64,000 nt of DNA. Source: Streptomyces sp. HUAS CB01 (GTDB taxonomy: Bacteria > Actinomycetota > Actinomycetes > Streptomycetales > Streptomycetaceae). Position numbers and translations under genes: made by a program. The stretch lies in contig NZ_CP129137.1 of the NCBI RefSeq assembly GCF_030406905.1, positions 1,801,001 to 1,865,000 of the forward strand, in the 5' to 3' direction. How positions within the stretch are numbered: the first letter of the stretch is position 1; each line of letters begins with the position of its first letter. Shown piece by piece: positions 8,732-20,126 of this stretch. Under the pieces are notes generated by a model. The model did no database searches and was not told the origin of the DNA. It worked only from the letters and a program-made list of their open reading frames with translations.

Positions 8732-11452
8732 TCAGTGCGCGGCGGACTCCCAGTCCGGGCCCACACCCACCGAGACGTCGAGCGGTGCGCGCAGTTCAGC
8801 CGCCGCCGACATCTCACGGCGCACGAGCTCCTCGACCCGCTCGCGCTCGCCCGGGGCGATCTCGAGAACGATTTCGTCGTGGACCTGGAGCAGCATCCGC
8901 GAGGTGAGGCCCGCCTCCCGCAGCGCTGCGTCCACCCGCAGCATCGCCATCTTGACGATGTCCGCAGCCGTGCCCTGGATCGGCGCGTTCAGCGCCATGC
9001 GCTCGGCCGCCTCGCGGCGCTGGCGGTTGTCGCTGTTGAGGTCCGGGAGGTAGCGCCGGCGGCCGAACATCGTCGCCGTGTACCCCGTGGCCCGCGCCTC
9101 GTCCACGACGCGGCGCAGATAGTCGCGGACGCCGCCGAACCGCTCGAAGTAGGTGTCCATCAGGGCCCGCGCCTCGGCGGCCTCGATGTTCAGCTGCTGG
9201 CTGAGGCCGAACGCGGAGAGGCCGTAGGCCAGTCCGTACGACATCGCCTTGATCTTGCGGCGCATCTCCGCGTCGACCGCGGACCGTTCCACGCCGAAGA
9301 CCTGGGAGGCCACGGTCGTGTGCAGGTCCTCGCCCGAGGTGAACGCCTCGATGAGGCCCTCGTCCTCCGAGAGGTGGGCCATGACGCGCAGTTCGATCTG
9401 GCTGTAGTCGGCCGTCATCAGCGACTCGAAGCCCTCGCCGACGACGAAGCCGCGGCGGATCGCCCGGCCCTCGTCCGTGCGCACCGGCACGTTCTGCAGG
9501 TTCGGGTCGGTGGAGGAGAGCCGTCCGGTCGCGGCGACGGTCTGGCTGAAGGTGGTGTGGATCCGGCCGTCCGCGGCGATGGTCTTGATCAGGCCCTCGA
9601 CGGTGGAGCGCAGCCTGGCCTGCTCGCGGTGGCGGAGCATGATGACGGGCAGCTCGTGGTCGGTCTGGTTCGCGAGCCAGGCCAGCGCGTCGGCGTCGGT
9701 CGTGTAACCGGTCTTGGTCTTCTTGGTCTTGGGCAGGTTGAGCTCGCCGAAGAAGACCTCCTGGAGCTGCTTGGGAGAGCCGAGGTTGAACTCGTGGCCC
9801 ACGGAGGCGTGGGCCTCCTTCACGGCCTGCTGCACGGCTCCCGCGAACTGCTGCTCCATGGCCTCGAGGTGGGCCCGGTCGGCGGAGATGCCGGCCCGCT
9901 CCATCCTGGCCAGCAGCAGCGACGTGGGCAGTTCCATGTCGTGCAGCAGCTCGCCGGCGCCGACCTCCCCGAGCTTCCCGCCGAAGGCCTCGCCCAGGTC
10001 GAGGACCGCCCGGGCCTGCGCCATCAGCGCGTCGGCCTCGGCCTGCTCGTCCTCGGCGCCGAAGGCCAGCTGCCCGTCGGCGGCGGCGGGCGCCAGCTCG
10101 CGGTGGAGGTACTCGACGGAGAGGGCGTCCAGCGCGAAGGACCGGCGGCCGGGCTTCACCAGGTAGGCGGCCAGGGCCGTGTCCATCGTGATGCCCCGGA
10201 TGTCCCAGCCGTGCTCGGGGAACACCCGCAGTGCCTCCTTGGCGCCGTGCACGACCTTGGGACGGTCCGGGTCGGAGATCCAGGAGGCGAAGGCACGCTC
10301 GTCGGCCTCGTCGAGCTGGGTCGTGTCGAACCAGGCGGCTTCTCCCCCGGCGGCCGCCAGCGCGATCTCGCTGACGCTGCCGACGCCCAGCGCCCAGGCG
10401 GCGACCGTGGCGACACCGAGGGGCTGGGCACCGTGCCGCTCCAGCCAGGGGGCCAGTTCACCCGCGCCGAGCACGCTGCCGTCGAGTTCCACGCCGGCGG
10501 CCGGGGCCGGGGGCTCGTCCTCGGCGGCGCCCGGGTCGACGGCGAGCAGGCGCTCGCGCAGGCTCGGGTTGCGGATCTCCAGGACCTCCAGGAAGCCCTT
10601 CAGCGCGGTCCTGTCGTAGGGCGCGCGCTCGAGGTCGCCGACGGACTTCGGCAGCTCCACGTCACGGACCAGTTCCGTCAGGTGACGGTTGAGCTTGACG
10701 GCCTCCAGATGGTCCCGGAGCGCCTGGCCGACCTTGCCCTTGACCTCGTCGGCGCGCTCCACGAGCTCCGCGAACGAGCCGAACTGGTTGATCCACTTCG
10801 TGGCGGTCTTCTCGCCGACCCCGGGGATGCCCGGGAGGTTGTCGGACGGGTCGCCCCGGAGGGCGGCGAAGTCCGGGTACTGGGAGGGGGTCAGGCCGTA
10901 CTTCTCCTGGACCTTCTCCGGGGTGAAGCGGGTCAGCTCGGAGACGCCCTTGGTCGGGTAGAGCACGGTGACGTGGTCGGACACCAGCTGGAAGGAGTCC
11001 CGGTCGCCGGTGACGATCAGGACCTCGAATCCGGCGGCCTCGGCCCGGGTGGCGAGGGTCGCGATGATGTCGTCCGCCTCGAAGCCGTCCACGGCGAAGC
11101 GCACCGCGTTCATCGTGTCGAGCAGTTCGCCGATCAGCTCGACCTGGCCCTTGAACTCGTCCGGGGTCGAGGAACGGTTGGCCTTGTACTCGGGGAAGTC
11201 CTGGGAGCGCCAGGTCTTGCGGGACACGTCGAAGGCCACGGCGAAGTGCGTGGGCGCCTCGTCGCGGAGCGTGTTCGCCAGCATCGACGCGAAGCCGTAG
11301 ATCGCGTTCGTCGTCTGGCCGCCGGCGGTCGTGAAGTTCTCCGCCGGCAGCGCGAAGAACGCCCGGTACGCCAGCGAGTGCCCGTCCATGAGGAGCAGGC
11401 GCGGACGGGTTTCCTCTGAGGTCTTCCTCGATGCTGTCTCAGCCACGGACAC
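8732..11452 (-). CDS. polA: DNA polymerase I
   Basis: This is a 906-residue polymerase for primer removal, gap filling and repair. The N-terminal 5'-nuclease domain is clear (LLLMDGHSLAYRAFFAL, then DRDSFQLV and GVGEKTA). The middle domain lacks the usual DEDD carboxylates of a 3'-5' exonuclease, as is usual for actinobacterial Pol I. The polymerase domain has motif A DYSQIELR (from about residue 682), motif B RRKIKAMSYGLAYG and motif C QVHDEIV. The start is a GTG at 11452 preceded by AGGAT; another GTG two codons later is equally possible. The open frame continues far upstream over the next gene but is only antisense reading. Divergent from the molybdopterin oxidoreductase gene. Confidence 0.97.
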   Translation of the reverse strand: MSVAETASRKTSEETRPRLLLMDGHSLAYRAFFALPAENFTTAGGQTTNAIYGFASMLANTLRDEAPTHFAVAFDVSRKTWRSQDFPEYKANRSSTPDEFKGQVELIGELLDTMNAVRFAVDGFEADDIIATLATRAEAAGFEVLIVTGDRDSFQLVSDHVTVLYPTKGVSELTRFTPEKVQEKYGLTPSQYPDFAALRGDPSDNLPGIPGVGEKTATKWINQFGSFAELVERADEVKGKVGQALRDHLEAVKLNRHLTELVRDVELPKSVGDLERAPYDRTALKGFLEVLEIRNPSLRERLLAVDPGAAEDEPPAPAAGVELDGSVLGAGELAPWLERHGAQPLGVATVAAWALGVGSVSEIALAAAGGEAAWFDTTQLDEADERAFASWISDPDRPKVVHGAKEALRVFPEHGWDIRGITMDTALAAYLVKPGRRSFALDALSVEYLHRELAPAAADGQLAFGAEDEQAEADALMAQARAVLDLGEAFGGKLGEVGAGELLHDMELPTSLLLARMERAGISADRAHLEAMEQQFAGAVQQAVKEAHASVGHEFNLGSPKQLQEVFFGELNLPKTKKTKTGYTTDADALAWLANQTDHELPVIMLRHREQARLRSTVEGLIKTIAADGRIHTTFSQTVAATGRLSSTDPNLQNVPVRTDEGRAIRRGFVVGEGFESLMTADYSQIELRVMAHLSEDEGLIEAFTSGEDLHTTVASQVFGVERSAVDAEMRRKIKAMSYGLAYGLSAFGLSQQLNIEAAEARALMDTYFERFGGVRDYLRRVVDEARATGYTATMFGRRRYLPDLNSDNRQRREAAERMALNAPIQGTAADIVKMAMLRVDAALREAGLTSRMLLQVHDEIVLEIAPGERERVEELVRREMSAAAELRAPLDVSVGVGPDWESAAH

Positions 11453-11572
11453 GATCCTGCCACGGACCACCGACAATGCCGCCCACGGCCGCCGGGGTCC
11501 GGCCACCGCGGACGCGTGACAGGATCGGTGGTGTACAGCACATCCTCCCGTCCGCGCTCGAAGGGGAGCACG

Positions 11573-13852
<2,280 letters not shown>

Positions 13853-13914
13853 GCGTTCGCTCAGGCGGCGGAAGCCCCAGGACACCACAGACGCACGACG
13901 ATCGGAGCCGGCCC

Positions 13915-14406
13915 ATGGGTGAGCAGACGACGGTGAAGTTCCCGCAGGAGGTCATCGCCGAGTACGCCGCACTCGGCGTCGACCTGCCCGCGCTGTTCTC
14001 GGCGGGCACCCTCGGCAACCGGATGGGCGTGCAGATCGTCGAGGCCTCGGCGGAGCGCGTCGTCGGCACGATGCCCGTCGAGGGCAACACCCAGCCGTAC
14101 GGGCTGCTGCACGGCGGGGCGTCCGCGGTGCTGGCCGAGACCCTCGGGTCGGTCGGATCCATGCTGCACGGCGGCAGCTCGAAGATCGCCGTCGGGGTGG
14201 ACCTCAACTGCACGCACCACCGGGGTGTGCGCTCCGGCCAGGTCACGGGCGTGGCCACCCCCGTGCACCGGGGCCGCTCCACCGCCACCTACGAGATCGT
14301 GATCACCGACGAGCAGGACAGGCGGGTCTGCACGGCCCGGCTGACCTGTCTGCTGCGGGACGTCCGTCCCCAGGACGCGGATCTCGTCCCGGGGACGGCG
14401 GGCTGA
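13915..14406 (+). CDS. PaaI-type hotdog-fold thioesterase
   Basis: A 163-residue hotdog thioesterase, a class that hydrolyses acyl-CoA thioesters, often of aromatic acids. The family signature is seen in NTQPYGLLHGGASAVLAET (about residues 59-77), with the Gly-Gly of the hotdog helix and the conserved Asn and His. DLNCTHHRGVRSGQVTG follows in the usual position. ATG 13915 is preceded by a weak GGAG about 9 bases upstream. It is 62 bases after the oxidoreductase gene in the same direction and could be co-transcribed. The substrate is not known. Confidence 0.9.
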   Translation: MGEQTTVKFPQEVIAEYAALGVDLPALFSAGTLGNRMGVQIVEASAERVVGTMPVEGNTQPYGLLHGGASAVLAETLGSVGSMLHGGSSKIAVGVDLNCTHHRGVRSGQVTGVATPVHRGRSTATYEIVITDEQDRRVCTARLTCLLRDVRPQDADLVPGTAG

Positions 14407-14420
14407 CGCGAGGCGTCGCG

Positions 14421-16376
14421 CTACCGGGCGACCGGCAGGGTGACGCTGCTGATCCCGGCCCGGACGGCGAGTTCCGTCCCGGCCGGGTGGCGCAGCGTGT
14501 AGTCGTGGTCGGTCGAGATCAGGACGACCCCCAGCCGGTGCCCCTTCCTGAAGACGTGGTCCTGGGGCTGCATCGCCCACTCCAGCCGGTACTCGCGGCC
14601 CTCCACGACCGTGCTCTGCCGCTCCACCGACTCCCGGTTGCGGATGTCCAGCCAGCCCCGCGAGACGATCTTGAAGTCGGCCGTCTCGGTGCGATGGCGG
14701 GTGCGGTAGGCGCATCCGGTGTCCCCGGGGATGCCCTCGCCGTAACAGACCTGCTGCGTGGTGTCCGTGACGGTGCCGGCCGTCGCCCGGGTGTCGGTGC
14801 CGTAGTCGACCAGCAGCGCGGTCACGTACGGCGACGTACCGGAGAGCGAGGCCCGTACCGACAACTCCGGCACGCCGTTGACCCGCAGATCGGCCGCGAG
14901 CGGACGGGTCGTGTACACGAGCCGGTCGGGCCGTGCCGTGCCGGGGTCGGCGACCAGCTGCTCGGCGGGCACGGTGCGGCCCTGGTCGGTCGCCTTCTGC
15001 CGCACGGGCTTCCCGGGCAGCGGCGCGAGCCCGCCCCCGGTCAGCCACAGTCTGACGTCACGCGTGCCGGGCGCGGGCCAGTCGGACTGCCGCTTCCAGC
15101 TGAAGTCCGACTGCTCGACCTCGACGGGAGGTGCGGCGAGAGCGCCGTTGTCCAACCCGTACAACCAGTGGTCGAACCACTGGTGCAGCTGGTCGAGCCA
15201 CTCCTCCATGCGCAGCGGCATCGGGTTGACGTGGCCCGCCTGATGGAGCCACAGCTTCCGCGGGACGCCGTGCTTCTTCAGCGCCTCCCACAACTGCCCG
15301 AAGTGCTGCGTCTTCACGTTCCAGTCGTTGCCGCCGTGGACGAGGAACACCCCGGCCTTGATCCTGCCGACGTCGCGGAGGTAGTCCCGCTCCTTCCAGA
15401 AGCTGGTGAAGTCGCCCGTCACCCTGTCCTGTTCGGCGGTGAGCCGGTCGATGACGGGCCGGCAGACCTGCCGGTCCGCACGGGTGTGCACGTACTCGGC
15501 CAGCACGTCGGCGTCCTCGCCCTGGTAGCCGCCGGGTGCCACCACCCCGCCGCCCGCGCGGTAGTAGTCGTACCAGGAGGAGATCCCGGAGATCGGCACG
15601 ATGGCCTTGAGCCCCTCGACCCCCGTCGTGGCGACGGCCGTCGGCAGGGTGCCGTTGTACGAGATGCCCATCATCGCCGTGTCGCCCGTGGACCAGGCGG
15701 CGCCCACCGGCCTGCCCTCGGGGTCCCAGCCGCGGGCGCGGCCGTTCAGCCAGTCGACGGCGGCCTTCGCGCCGAGCGTCTCGTTGCGTCCGCCGGAGGT
15801 GGGGCAGCCCGTCGAGCCGCCCGTGCCGAGGCTGTCGACCTGGGCGACCGCGTAGCCGCGCGGGAGGAAGTAGTTGTCCGTGTAGCCGGACCAGGGGACC
15901 GACGAGGCGGACAGCCCGGCGGCCCCCTGGTCCTCGTACGGGGTCACCAGCCCGGGGACCCGCTCGTCCCCGGTGGACCTGCCGTGCGCGGGCAGGCCGT
16001 CCTCGTCCACGTCGACGTCGTGGTTCCGGACGTCGTTGCCGCCCGCCCAGTACGGGCTGGCCTCGACGATGGTGGCGACCTTCAGCCCCGCGTCGGTCTC
16101 CTTGGGGCGCAGGATCCTCATCCGCACCGTGTCGCGCCGGCCGTCTCCGTCGCTGTCCACCTCGGTCTCGACGTCGACCTGCTGGTGGATCGCGTCGGCA
16201 CGGGAGAAGACGGGCTGGGTCCGGTTGTCCACGACGCTCAGCGCCGGGTCGTCCGCCTGCGCCGCCGGCGCCGGCAGTGCCGACAGCAACGACACCGCCA
16301 GCGCGGCCGTGCCCCATCGGTACGCCGTGCCTGCACGCGCCCTGCGGGCCGCGCCTGTTCGGGTGGATCTCGCCAT
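14421..16376 (-). CDS. secreted Xaa-Pro dipeptidyl-peptidase (family S15)
   Basis: This 651-residue serine peptidase removes X-Pro dipeptides from peptide N-termini outside the cell. Residues 1-41 form a long signal peptide ending in APAAQA. The alpha/beta-hydrolase core carries the nucleophile S239 in GISYNG, D351 in HGGNDWNV and H382 in HQAGHVNP. A C-terminal beta-sandwich (PepX_C) domain takes up roughly residues 440-651. ATG 16376 follows GGAGGG at a normal distance; the longer upstream frame has no signal-peptide sense. It is convergent with the thioesterase gene, only 14 bases away. Streptomycete homologues are known to be secreted; this one probably helps use proline-rich protein. Confidence 0.92.
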   Translation of the reverse strand: MARSTRTGAARRARAGTAYRWGTAALAVSLLSALPAPAAQADDPALSVVDNRTQPVFSRADAIHQQVDVETEVDSDGDGRRDTVRMRILRPKETDAGLKVATIVEASPYWAGGNDVRNHDVDVDEDGLPAHGRSTGDERVPGLVTPYEDQGAAGLSASSVPWSGYTDNYFLPRGYAVAQVDSLGTGGSTGCPTSGGRNETLGAKAAVDWLNGRARGWDPEGRPVGAAWSTGDTAMMGISYNGTLPTAVATTGVEGLKAIVPISGISSWYDYYRAGGGVVAPGGYQGEDADVLAEYVHTRADRQVCRPVIDRLTAEQDRVTGDFTSFWKERDYLRDVGRIKAGVFLVHGGNDWNVKTQHFGQLWEALKKHGVPRKLWLHQAGHVNPMPLRMEEWLDQLHQWFDHWLYGLDNGALAAPPVEVEQSDFSWKRQSDWPAPGTRDVRLWLTGGGLAPLPGKPVRQKATDQGRTVPAEQLVADPGTARPDRLVYTTRPLAADLRVNGVPELSVRASLSGTSPYVTALLVDYGTDTRATAGTVTDTTQQVCYGEGIPGDTGCAYRTRHRTETADFKIVSRGWLDIRNRESVERQSTVVEGREYRLEWAMQPQDHVFRKGHRLGVVLISTDHDYTLRHPAGTELAVRAGISSVTLPVAR

Positions 16377-16639
16377 TCGTGCCCTCCAGGGCCGGGGTTG
16401 GTGACGATCACGGTTGACGATCACGCGGGTGGTGCTGACACATTCCACCGTGTGCGCCCCGGCGGCACCAGACCCAACACGGCCGCCGCCAGGCCCTCTT
16501 GCACCGCCGGCGGAACCGCCGGCCCGGCTCCGCCCGCCCCGGAGGACCCCGACGGTGCCCGCGGCACCGGGACAGGTGGCCGCGACCGCCGGCGACCGCC
16601 CCGTTGCCACGGCGGACGGAGCGGGTCTAGCGTCGGCGC

Positions 16640-17053
16640 ATGACCGACGGCGCACCGCCCCGCGCGCGGTCCGCCCGGCTGCGCACCATCGCCCGTTGCG
16701 TCGCCCTGGCGGTGGTACTGGCGGGCTGCGCGGGCCCCGGCCCCGGGACGGCCCCCCGGCCGTCCCCGTCCCCGTCCCCGCGCACGACGTCGCCACAGGA
16801 GCTGTGCACCCGCCTGGTCACCCACTGGGCCCACCGCCTCCTCGCCGACGCGGGCGGCGGCTACGGCGACTACCAGTCCATGGGCCTGTCCAACGGCCAG
16901 TACGAGATCCTGCGCACCGTACTCGACGCCGGACGCGCCGAGGAACGGAGCAACGGGGCTGTCTCCGCAAGGGAATTGATTAACCGTCAGGTAGAGCGGA
17001 GCTGTACGGAGCGCTACCGCGGGGAAGGTCCGACCGGAGGGCCGTGGCAGTGA
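16640..17053 (+). CDS. small lipoprotein of unknown function
   Basis: This encodes 137 residues with an N-terminal signal sequence and a lipobox LAGC with Cys at residue 30, so the protein is probably anchored by lipid on the outer face of the membrane. A short Pro/Ser-rich spacer follows (about 38-50) and then a helical domain with two cysteines (in ELCTRL and RSCTERY). I do not recognise the family. The last codons overlap the start of the next gene by a GTGA junction, so the two are translated together and may work together, for instance in cell-surface sensing. Confidence 0.75.
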   Translation: MTDGAPPRARSARLRTIARCVALAVVLAGCAGPGPGTAPRPSPSPSPRTTSPQELCTRLVTHWAHRLLADAGGGYGDYQSMGLSNGQYEILRTVLDAGRAEERSNGAVSARELINRQVERSCTERYRGEGPTGGPWQ

Positions 17054-17652
17054 GCGGCGTGGGTCCGGTGGAGCCCGGTGAGCACACGTACGCGGTGGAA
17101 CCGTCCGTACCGCCGCGTCGCCGTCAACCGGCCGGCAGGTGGGCCGGGTTCGCCGTCCGGCATCGACGCGCGGCGGCCGTCGCCGTGACCGCCTTCGCGG
17201 TCGCGGCGGGTTCCGTCTTCCTCTGGGCCACCCGCCCTCGCCCCGACCCGGGGCCCTGGCCCGCCCAGGCGGTTTCGGTGGCGTACGGCGGCGCCGACCC
17301 GTCACCGGGCCGCCCCGCCGGGGCGCTCCGCTTCTCGCTGAGGATCCGGGTCGACACCGGACCGCCGGTGACGGTCGAGAGCGTCCGCCAGCCGTCCCCC
17401 GCGCTGGGCCTGACGACCTCCCCGAACCCGCCCGTCACGGTCGAAACCGGGGCCACCCGCACCGTAGTGATCACCGTTGCCGTGCGCGACTGCAAAAGGG
17501 CACCCCGAAATGCCGGACTGCCTTTCCTGGATGTAACGCTCCGTAATGCCCGCGCAAAACAGGACCAGAGTTTCATCCTCGGCGACCACTACGCCCGGGA
17601 CCTGGCACGGGCCGTGGCCGACTACTGCGAGCGACCACCACGGCTGTCATGA
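17050..17652 (+). CDS. single-pass membrane protein of unknown function
   Basis: This encodes about 200 residues: a basic cytoplasmic N-terminus, one hydrophobic helix (about residues 40-60) and an outer domain of predicted beta-strands with the motif GATRTVVITVAVRDC, which suggests an Ig-like or similar fold. I choose the GTG at 17050 because it overlaps the stop codon of the lipoprotein gene and has GGAGGG (17036-17041) at the right spacing; a GTG at 17044 is too close to that site. Lower GC near 17470-17560 compared with neighbours is notable. Family not recognised. Confidence 0.72.
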   Translation: MSGVGPVEPGEHTYAVEPSVPPRRRQPAGRWAGFAVRHRRAAAVAVTAFAVAAGSVFLWATRPRPDPGPWPAQAVSVAYGGADPSPGRPAGALRFSLRIRVDTGPPVTVESVRQPSPALGLTTSPNPPVTVETGATRTVVITVAVRDCKRAPRNAGLPFLDVTLRNARAKQDQSFILGDHYARDLARAVADYCERPPRLS

Positions 17653-17865
17653 CCAAAATGGGGAAACAGTCATGCACTCGATGCCGCAAATCCGTTCGGG
17701 ATAACAAGAGCGTCACAGCATCAGTCAGACCAGTGCTTAATTTCCATTTAGCCGCTTAGAGTCACCGCCAGTCACCGCGCCACCGGATTCCTTGCCAGTA
17801 AGGCTCCAGCGCTCGACTCGGCGCTCCACGGAGGAGCAGCCGTGCCAGGTGAAAGGACCAGATTC

Positions 17866-19098
17866 GTGCGTCAACGTTCGCTCATAGCCATAACCGCTGC
17901 TCTGGCTGCGGGGGCACTCACCCTTACCGCCTGTGGCTCGCGCGACGACAAGGGCGGAGACTCGGCGGCCGGTGGCGACACCACCGTGGTCATCGGTGTC
18001 GACGCGCCGCTGACCGGCGACCTCTCCGCGCTGGGTCTCGGCATCAAGAACTCCGTGGACCTCGCCGCCAAGCAGGCCAACGAGAAGAAGTACGTCAAGG
18101 GCGTCACCTTCAAGATCGAGGCGCTCGACGACCAGGCCCAGCCGTCGTCGGGTCAGCAGAACGCCACCAAGCTCGTCGCCGACAAGAACGTCCTCGGCGT
18201 CGTCGGCCCGCTGAACTCCTCCGTCGCCGAGTCGATGCAGAAGGTCTTCGACGACGCCAAGCTCGTCCAGGTCTCGCCGGCCAACACCAACCCGGCGCTC
18301 ACCCAGGGCCCCGACTGGAACGGCGGCACCAAGAAGCGCCCGTTCAACTCGTACTTCCGCACCGCCACGACGGACGCCATCCAGGGCCCGTTCGCCGCGC
18401 AGTACCTGTTCAACGACGCCAAGAAGAAGAAGGTCTTCGTCGTCGACGACAAGAAGACCTACGGCGCCGGCCTCGCGGCCACCTTCAAGGCCGAGTTCAC
18501 CAAGCTGGGCGGCAAGGTCGCCGGCGAGGACCACGTCAACCCCGAGACCAAGGACTTCTCCGCGGTCGTCACCAAGATCAAGAACTCGGGTGCGGACGTC
18601 GTCTACTACGGCGGCGAGTACCCGGCCGCCGGCCCGCTGAGCAAGCAGATCAAGAAGGCCGGTGCCAAGATCCCGCTCGTCGGCGGTGACGGCATCTACA
18701 GCGCCGACTTCATCAAGCTCTCCGGCAAGGAGGGTGAGGGCGACCTCGCCACCTCCGTCGGCGCGCCCGTCGAGACCCTCCCGTCCGCCAAGGAGTTCGT
18801 CGCGAACTACAAGGCCGGCGGCTACAAGGAGGCCTACGAGGCCTACGGCGGCTACTCCTACGACTCCGCCTGGTCGATCATCGAGGCCGTCAAGAAGGTC
18901 GTCGACGACAACGGCGGCAAGCTGCCCGAGGACGCTCGCAGCAAGGTCCTCGACGCCATGAAGGGCGTCTCCTTCGACGGCGTCACCGGCAAGGTCGCCT
19001 TCGACGAGTTCGGCGACGCCACCAACAAGCAGCTGACCGTCTACCAGTACAAGGGCGGCAACTGGGCGGCAGTCAAGTCGGGCACGTTCTCCGGCTGA
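17866..19098 (+). CDS. livK: branched-chain amino acid ABC transporter, substrate-binding lipoprotein
   Basis: This is the periplasmic-type binding protein (peripla_BP_6/LivJ-LivK class, 410 residues) that captures Leu, Ile, Val or a similar ligand for the transporter encoded next. A signal peptide ends in the lipobox LTAC with Cys at residue 23. The start of the mature domain, TTVVIGVDAPLTGDLSALG, is characteristic. I use the GTG at 17866, preceded by GAAAGGACC; an in-frame GTG at 17842 with GGAGGAGC before it is a real alternative and would add 8 residues. It is the first gene of the liv operon, separated from the permease genes by a hairpin that should favour its own expression. Confidence 0.92.
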   Translation: MRQRSLIAITAALAAGALTLTACGSRDDKGGDSAAGGDTTVVIGVDAPLTGDLSALGLGIKNSVDLAAKQANEKKYVKGVTFKIEALDDQAQPSSGQQNATKLVADKNVLGVVGPLNSSVAESMQKVFDDAKLVQVSPANTNPALTQGPDWNGGTKKRPFNSYFRTATTDAIQGPFAAQYLFNDAKKKKVFVVDDKKTYGAGLAATFKAEFTKLGGKVAGEDHVNPETKDFSAVVTKIKNSGADVVYYGGEYPAAGPLSKQIKKAGAKIPLVGGDGIYSADFIKLSGKEGEGDLATSVGAPVETLPSAKEFVANYKAGGYKEAYEAYGGYSYDSAWSIIEAVKKVVDDNGGKLPEDARSKVLDAMKGVSFDGVTGKVAFDEFGDATNKQLTVYQYKGGNWAAVKSGTFSG

Positions 19099-19120
19099 TC
19101 CTCACCGCAACACACTCACG

Positions 19121-19157
19121 GCCGCGCGGGGCGCAAGCAACAAGCGCCCCGCGCGGC
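19121..19157 (+). terminator. perfect 14-bp hairpin between livK and livH
   Basis: GCCGCGCGGGGCGC (19121-19134) pairs perfectly with GCGCCCCGCGCGGC (19144-19157) across a 9-base loop. It lies between the binding-protein gene and the first permease gene. It would act as a partial terminator or RNA-stabilising structure, which would make more binding protein than membrane subunits, a pattern well known for ABC importers. Confidence 0.8.
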
Positions 19158-19191
19158 GTCACATCCGGCGAAAGACTTCGGAGGACCTGCG

Positions 19192-20121
19192 GTGAACGAA
19201 CTGCCGCAACAGCTGGTCAACGGCCTGCTACTCGGATCGATGTACGGGCTCGTCGCCATCGGCTACACGATGGTCTATGGCATTGTCCAGCTCATCAACT
19301 TCGCCCACGGCGAGATCTTCATGACCGGAGGCTTCGGTGCCCTCACGGTCTGGCTCATGCTCCCGTCGGGCACGACCATGTGGGTGGCGCTGCCGCTCAT
19401 GATCATCGGCGCCATCGTGGTCGCCACCACCATCGCGGTCGGGGCGGAACGCTTCGCCTACCGCCCCCTGAGGGGCGCACCACGACTCGCGCCGCTCATC
19501 ACCGCCATCGGACTCTCCCTCGCCCTCCAGCAGGCCGTATGGGCGTGGTACCCGGAGGCGAAGTCGTCCCGCACCTTCCCGGAGCTCCCGGGCGGCCCGT
19601 ACCACCTCGGCAGCATCACCATCCAGCCCGGTGACATCTTCCTGCTGATCGCCGCCCCCGTCTCCATGGCCATCCTCGGGTACTTCGTCATGAAGACCCG
19701 CACCGGCCGCGGCATGCAGGCCACCGCGCAGGACCCCGACACCGCCAAGCTCATGGGCGTCAACACCGACCGCATCATCGTGATCGCGTTCGCCCTCGGA
19801 GCCGCGTTCGCCGCCATCGGAGCCGTCGCCTACGGCCTCAAGTACGGCGAGATCAACTTCAAGATGGGCTTCCTCCTCGGCCTCAAGGCCTTCACCGCCG
19901 CCGTCCTCGGCGGCATCGGCAACATCTACGGCGCCATGATCGGCGGTCTGGCCCTCGGCGTCGCCGAGACCATGGCCACCGCGTACATCAGCGACATCCC
20001 CGGTATGCAGCAGCTCGGCGGCCAGTCCTGGTCCGACGTCTGGGCGTTCGTACTCCTCATCCTCGTGCTGCTCTTCAGGCCCCAGGGTCTGCTGGGCGAG
20101 CGCGTCGCGGACAGGGCGTGA
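19192..20121 (+). CDS. livH: branched-chain amino acid ABC transporter permease LivH
   Basis: This 309-residue inner-membrane permease has about eight hydrophobic helices and the LivH opening LVNGLLLGSMYGLVAIGYTM. The conserved cytoplasmic loop with the EAA-like motif (TAVLGGIGNIYGAMIGG) contacts the ATPases. It starts at GTG 19192, preceded by GGAGGA. The stop codon overlaps or adjoins the start of livM, so the two permeases are translated in step. Length and motifs are normal for the family. Confidence 0.93.
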   Translation: MNELPQQLVNGLLLGSMYGLVAIGYTMVYGIVQLINFAHGEIFMTGGFGALTVWLMLPSGTTMWVALPLMIIGAIVVATTIAVGAERFAYRPLRGAPRLAPLITAIGLSLALQQAVWAWYPEAKSSRTFPELPGGPYHLGSITIQPGDIFLLIAAPVSMAILGYFVMKTRTGRGMQATAQDPDTAKLMGVNTDRIIVIAFALGAAFAAIGAVAYGLKYGEINFKMGFLLGLKAFTAAVLGGIGNIYGAMIGGLALGVAETMATAYISDIPGMQQLGGQSWSDVWAFVLLILVLLFRPQGLLGERVADRA

Positions 20122-20126
20122 TCAAC

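Noticed and set aside
8135..11419. A 1094-residue plus-strand open frame over the repeats and polA
   Set aside because: Antisense of polA with a repeat-derived N-terminus; typical of high-GC DNA where the opposite strand stays open.
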